Source: Tumebacillus_A lipolyticus
GTDB lineage: Bacteria; Bacillota; Bacilli; Tumebacillales; Tumebacillaceae
Assembly (NCBI RefSeq): GCF_042682745.1
Contig: NZ_JBHUIO010000011.1
Span: forward strand, 434,001-498,000
Reading direction: 5' to 3'
Length of the DNA stretch: 64,000 bases
The position numbers and the translations under genes were made by a program. Under the pieces are notes generated by a model that was given only the letters and a program-made list of their open reading frames with translations, did no database searches and had not been told where the DNA came from. This document shows, one piece after another, positions 60,426-64,000 of the stretch (its first letter is position 1; every line of letters starts with the position of its first letter).

Positions 60426-61226
60426 CTATGGTTGAATCACTTTGTCTTTATCAAACGGTGCGATCGACTCCGCCTTGTACTGACGCAGCACGATCAGGTT
60501 GACCCGACGGTTGGCCGCCCGGTTCTCAACCGTATCGTTCGACTTGAGCGGCATCGTGTCCGCATACCCTGTCGCAAACATGCGCGCTGCCGGAACGCCT
60601 TCCCTCTCCAAGTCGTGCAGGACGTTGATCGCGCGCACAGCAGACAATTCCCAGTTCGAAGGGAAGCGAGAATTGTTGATCGGCACGTTGTCAGTATGTC
60701 CTTCCACCGAGACGCGGTTGGGCACGATCCGCAAAAAGGGTGCCATCCCGCCCAAGATGCGTTGCGCTTCCACCTTCAGATCGGCGCTGCCCGATGCGAA
60801 CAGCGCCGCATCGTTCAAGGTGATCTGAACGCCGCGCTCCGTATCGAGCACGTTGATCTGTCCACCGAGGTTGTTCTCTCGGATGAAGTTCTCAACCTTT
60901 TTCTTCAGATCTTCCAGGCGCTGTTGCTCCTGTTCCTGCTTCAGCTCCCCGGCTGTCTTGTTCTCCTCTTTTGACTCTTTTTCGCCTTCCTTCGTCTTCT
61001 TCGAGATGATGCCCGAATTCCCCATGCTGTCGATCTGAATCTGGTTGCTCGGATGGAGCGCTTTGTTCAGCGAGATGGACAGCGAGTCGAACTTCGACTG
61101 GTCGACAGCAGACATCGCATACATGACGACGAAGAAGATCATCAACAGGGTGATCAAATCCGCATAGGTGATCAGCCATCGTTCATGGTTCTCATGACCG
61201 CCGCCCTTTTTACGCCGTCTCGACAT
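60426..61226 (-). CDS. motB: Flagellar motor stator protein MotB
   Basis: A 266-residue stator subunit. A short basic N terminus is followed by one membrane helix with the ion-binding aspartate (Asp23 in TYADLITLL). A charged linker (about 75-110, rich in K and E) and an OmpA-like peptidoglycan-binding domain (about 125-250, VEGHTDNVPI and NRAANRRVNL) follow. With MotA it forms the ion channel that drives flagellar rotation; H+ versus Na+ use cannot be decided. The ATG overlaps the motA end by 17 bases, with GGGGAAG upstream inside motA. Confidence 0.93.
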   Translation of the reverse strand: MSRRRKKGGGHENHERWLITYADLITLLMIFFVVMYAMSAVDQSKFDSLSISLNKALHPSNQIQIDSMGNSGIISKKTKEGEKESKEENKTAGELKQEQEQQRLEDLKKKVENFIRENNLGGQINVLDTERGVQITLNDAALFASGSADLKVEAQRILGGMAPFLRIVPNRVSVEGHTDNVPINNSRFPSNWELSAVRAINVLHDLEREGVPAARMFATGYADTMPLKSNDTVENRAANRRVNLIVLRQYKAESIAPFDKDKVIQP

Positions 61227-62004
61227 TAGCTTCCCCTGCCTCCGCTTTCGCCTCGCGCAAGTTTGGCGCCAAGAACGCCTTCAACTTCTGTCCGAGGATA
61301 TTCGGATTCTCACCCGCCTGAATCGACAAGATGCCTTCGATCATCAGCTCGCGGATCAGCACCTCTTGCTTGGTGCGGTTTTTCAGCTTGGTGGCCAACG
61401 GCAAGTAGATGACGTTCGCAGATGCGACACCGTACAGCGTCGCGATAAACGCGGTTGCGATCTGCGGCCCCAAGTTGTCAACATCGGAGAGGCTGCCGAG
61501 CACGTGCACCAAGCCCATAACCGTCCCGATGATCCCCATCGTCGGCGCAAAACCGCCCGCCTGATCGAACGGCTGCACCCCTTTTTCGTGACGGGCTTCG
61601 ATAAAGGCGAGCTCCGTCTCCAAGATGCTGCGCACAAGATCGGGGTCCACGCCGTCCACGACGAGGCGGATGCCGTTCTTGAAAAACTCATCATCATACG
61701 TTTCGATCTTTTCTTCCAGCGCCAAGATCCCTTCGCGACGCGCAGTGGTCGCCAGCGCTACCAGCTCTTCGATCGTCTCCATCGGGTCTTTCGCTTTGTG
61801 CGTAAAGGCGATCTTGAGGATTTTCGGGATTTTCTTCAATTGCTCCATCGGGGTTGCCAAAATGACCGCACCAAACGTACCGCCAAAGACGATGATCGCC
61901 GCAGTCAGCGAGAGGAGCGCCGTCGCGTGTCCACCTTCCAAAAGGAAGCCGCCAACGAGCGCCACTAAACCCAGCAGTAAGCCAACGACTGTTGTGATAT
62001 CCAT
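61210..62004 (-). CDS. motA: Flagellar motor stator protein MotA
   Basis: A 264-residue protein with four membrane helices (two at residues 5-50 and two at 150-200) and a cytoplasmic domain between them. AGGFAPTMGIIGTVMGLVHVL near 145-165 is the conserved MotA/TolQ/ExbB helix, and RHEKG and ELMIEGILSIQAGENP are family motifs. GGGAGG lies about nine bases before the ATG. It starts 31 bases after the MinJ-like gene and overlaps motB, forming an operon. Confidence 0.93.
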   Translation of the reverse strand: MDITTVVGLLLGLVALVGGFLLEGGHATALLSLTAAIIVFGGTFGAVILATPMEQLKKIPKILKIAFTHKAKDPMETIEELVALATTARREGILALEEKIETYDDEFFKNGIRLVVDGVDPDLVRSILETELAFIEARHEKGVQPFDQAGGFAPTMGIIGTVMGLVHVLGSLSDVDNLGPQIATAFIATLYGVASANVIYLPLATKLKNRTKQEVLIRELMIEGILSIQAGENPNILGQKLKAFLAPNLREAKAEAGEANVETA

Positions 62005-62035
62005 GTTTCGTGTCCTCCCAGAACTGTTCTACAAA

Positions 62036-63325
62036 TTAGTGGTATGAAGATGGTGTTTGCTTCCCCCCGCCAACCAGGCGTCCCCACAGCCAGCGCCACG
62101 GACTGATCGAGCCCAGCCGCACATATTGGCGAGCTCCATCGTCCGGGACGAGGATGATTCCCAGTTGGTGATGATCCCCCATATAGATCGGCGTAGACGC
62201 AAATCTCGGCTCTCCATCAGGAGTGAGAAGTTCGAGTTTGGCATACGCCGGATTCTGATTGATTGCAAAATGCAGCTCGTAAGGTGAGCTTACCGTCATG
62301 CCGTTTACCTTGACGATCGTCTCCCCCGACAGCAGGCCGATCTCCTCTGCCGGCGAATTGGGCAGGACGGAGAGAATCTTCAGCCCCTGCAGCGGACGCA
62401 CATAGAGCGGCTGTCCGATCTGCTCCTCGCGCATCTCCCAGAGGATCAACAGCTCGTGAGCGATCGTGCAAAACAGAGCTGCCAACCACATCAGCGGCGA
62501 CCAAAAGGAGCTGCCGATCGCAAGCCCGAGCAACACCACGCTGTAGGCGAGCAAGCTGTTCGACGTCCGAAGCGCCGTCTGCTGCGGCGTCTTCGTCAGC
62601 GCCGCACCCGAAAAGCCGAGGATGGCCGGCACCGGCACGATCTGCAGGCCTGCTCCGATCACCCCGAGCGACATCAGCGGCCACCAGCTCGGCACGTCGA
62701 CCGATGCGCCCGCTCCGGTCACGATAAAAGCGCCCATCGGGATCACCCAAAACTTCTGGAGTATAAATCCGCCGATCAGTCGCCCGCGCTTGCCTTCGAC
62801 AAAAACGGGCAGCGGCGCCCGCGCACCCTGAAAGCGGACGAGCAACGCCTCGACCAGATGCAGGACGGCGACCAGCACCATCAGCTCCGGGATGTGCAAC
62901 CCGCGCAGGTCGTGGTAGATCCCCATCAACCACAGCGGTCCGCCCGACAGCTCCGGCAGCGCATGCAAGATCAGGCTGACCACAGAGAGCAGTCCGCCCG
63001 CATAGGCAAAACAGACATATCGCACGTTGATCAGCGCCAAGGCGAGCGCGACGATCCAAACGTAGATCATGTCGACTGGTGAAAGCACCGCGCCTAGCCC
63101 TGTCAACAACAGCGTCGCCACCAGACCGCCCGCAACCCCAAACACAAGCGAGCGAAGAAACTGATCGACAACCGAAGTGCACCTGACACCGAACATCCGG
63201 CGCTCCATGTTGTTTTGACGCACATACTGAAACAGGACGAGCAGGAGCGCTACATAGAATAGAGGATGAGTCACAACTTGGATCAGACCAGAGAAAACGG
63301 AGAACAAAAAGGATAGCTCAGTCAC
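62036..63325 (-). CDS. MinJ-like membrane PDZ protein
   Basis: A 429-residue protein with about eight membrane helices (residues 10-300) and a C-terminal PDZ domain (about 315-400, VRPLQGLKILSVLPNSPAEEIGLLSGETIVKVNG). This layout and the position next to a CtpB-type protease match MinJ (YvjD) of B. subtilis, which links DivIVA to MinCD at division sites. GTG start with GGGAGG nine bases upstream. A terminator separates it from the protease gene, and motA follows after 31 bases. The MinJ role is inferred from context. Confidence 0.78.
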   Translation of the reverse strand: MTELSFLFSVFSGLIQVVTHPLFYVALLLVLFQYVRQNNMERRMFGVRCTSVVDQFLRSLVFGVAGGLVATLLLTGLGAVLSPVDMIYVWIVALALALINVRYVCFAYAGGLLSVVSLILHALPELSGGPLWLMGIYHDLRGLHIPELMVLVAVLHLVEALLVRFQGARAPLPVFVEGKRGRLIGGFILQKFWVIPMGAFIVTGAGASVDVPSWWPLMSLGVIGAGLQIVPVPAILGFSGAALTKTPQQTALRTSNSLLAYSVVLLGLAIGSSFWSPLMWLAALFCTIAHELLILWEMREEQIGQPLYVRPLQGLKILSVLPNSPAEEIGLLSGETIVKVNGMTVSSPYELHFAINQNPAYAKLELLTPDGEPRFASTPIYMGDHHQLGIILVPDDGARQYVRLGSISPWRWLWGRLVGGGKQTPSSYH

Positions 63326-63371
63326 ACATGCACGCCTCCCTTTTCACTTGTCAAAACAAAAATATCTGATT

Positions 63372-63405
63372 AAAAAAGACCCGAAGAGCCTTATGCTCCT
63401 CGGGT
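63372..63405 (-). terminator. Terminator of the CtpB-like gene
   Basis: An 11-bp stem ACCCGAGGAGC/GCTCTTCGGGT (one wobble) with a five-base loop and TTTTTT on the minus strand. Confidence 0.85.
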
Positions 63406-63448
63406 ACAATACTTCGACATAAATCGCCTTCAATCCTGCTCCAATTTT

Positions 63449-64000
63449 TTACGGAATCATTTTTCGGAGCACGCTCTTCGCCATCTCCAATTGCGTGTCA
63501 TCCTTCTCCAGCTTCGCTCGCAGCAATTCCATCATCTTGAGCGTCGTCTTGCCGCCGACCACGCCCGTCTTCTCGATGCCGTTCGCCTGCTGGAAGGACA
63601 TGACCGCCTGCTCCGTCTTCTCATCAAAAAATCCGTCCAAGCGCCCCGGCGTAAATCCGAGCGCTTCCAGCATCGTCTGCGCCGATTTGATCTCGTTGGA
63701 AAACTGCTCTTTCTTCATCTCTTTGTCCGGATCGAGCGCGTGCAGGCTCGCATAGGCGGGCAGCTCCACCTTGTGGTCAGGCTCGATACCGCTCTTGTGA
63801 ACCCAGTTGCCGTTTGGCGTCAACCATTTGGCGATCGTATATTTGATGTCCGAACCGTCTTTGAACGACTTGGTGGTCTGCACCGTGCCCTTGCCAAACG
63901 TCTTCGTGCCGACCAGCGGAACATCGCCCGACTCTTTCAGCGCGGCAGCAAGAATTTCTGCGGCCGACGCAGATCCGCCATCGACCAAGACGACGATCGG
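63449..64000 (-). CDS. C-terminal processing protease (S41, CtpB-like), partial
   Basis: Only the C-terminal 183 residues are in the window; the 5' part lies beyond position 64000. VDGGSASAAEILAAAL contains the catalytic serine, and the catalytic lysine is in GTKTFGKGTVQ. A peptidoglycan-binding domain type 1 (about the last 80 residues, LGFTPGRLDGFFDEKTEQAVMSFQQANGI) ends the protein. In B. subtilis CtpB cuts SpoIVFA to activate sigma-K in sporulation and neighbours minJ, as here. Other S41 proteases have the same layout, so the exact name is not certain. Confidence 0.88.
   Translation of the reverse strand, partial: PIVVLVDGGSASAAEILAAALKESGDVPLVGTKTFGKGTVQTTKSFKDGSDIKYTIAKWLTPNGNWVHKSGIEPDHKVELPAYASLHALDPDKEMKKEQFSNEIKSAQTMLEALGFTPGRLDGFFDEKTEQAVMSFQQANGIEKTGVVGGKTTLKMMELLRAKLEKDDTQLEMAKSVLRKMIP

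Overview
The window looks like the chromosome of a flagellated, low-to-moderate GC-skewed member of the Firmicutes (class Bacilli). Coding sequence is GC-rich, while many intergenic stretches are AT-rich. The evidence is the gene set: ComER, WhiA, YvcK/GlmR, RapZ, HprK with a regulatory HPr, PpaX, a LtaS-type sulfatase and a MinJ-like PDZ protein beside a CtpB-type protease. Strong Shine-Dalgarno sites precede almost every gene. Together with SelB and the absence of an outer-membrane signature, this fits an Alicyclobacillaceae/Tumebacillus-like organism. That placement is inference. No insertion sequence, prophage or CRISPR array was found.

Layout. 0.1-9.5 kb: an orphan YetF domain, comER, thiD, tRNA-Arg(CCG), a MHYT-PAS-GGDEF-EAL protein, a lipoteichoic-acid-synthase-like sulfatase, a family 5 uracil-DNA glycosylase, two paralogous small membrane proteins and an internally duplicated protein of unknown function. 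9.5-12.8 kb: the rapZ-yvcK-whiA-HPr block. 12.9-15.9 kb: a chemoreceptor and two candidate short transcripts. 16-22.6 kb: DUF3825, selB, trxB, a YvcD-like TPR protein and a divergent PRPP synthetase. 22.7-30.8 kb: rubrerythrin with DUF3501, an orphan pair of OppBC-like permeases, glutathione peroxidase, a double-GNAT protein, and an ArsR-type regulator with an MFS exporter. 31-38.9 kb: histidinol phosphatase and the hisZGDBHAF(IE) operon. 39.1-46 kb: a plus-strand cluster of a lysine-2,3-aminomutase-like radical SAM enzyme, three equal-length paralogous ATP-grasp ligases and an MFS transporter. 46.2-52.9 kb: GNAT, then the galE-hprK, M23 peptidase and yvoD-ppaX-yvoF groups. 53-64 kb: two unknown genes, uvrA, a 13-codon peptide gene, uvrB, motAB, minJ-like and a partial ctpB-like gene.

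How the parts fit. HprK and a Ser46/His15 HPr, with PpaX to remove pyrophosphate from the HprK phosphorylase reaction, form a carbon-catabolite module. The his operon carries the short HisG with HisZ, and only hisC is absent. UvrA has a plausible LexA box. TrxB, GPx, rubrerythrin and DUF3501 point to oxidative-stress handling.

The most distinctive system is at 39.1-46 kb. Its enzyme set (amino-acid 2,3-migration, ATP-dependent amide-bond formation, export) suggests biosynthesis and secretion of a small beta-amino-acid-containing peptide. That function is inferred. Three very short candidate transcripts are also reported: a C-rich-loop RNA or 17-residue peptide near 15.2 kb, an AT-rich RNA near 15.8 kb, and a 13-residue peptide gene near 57.9 kb.
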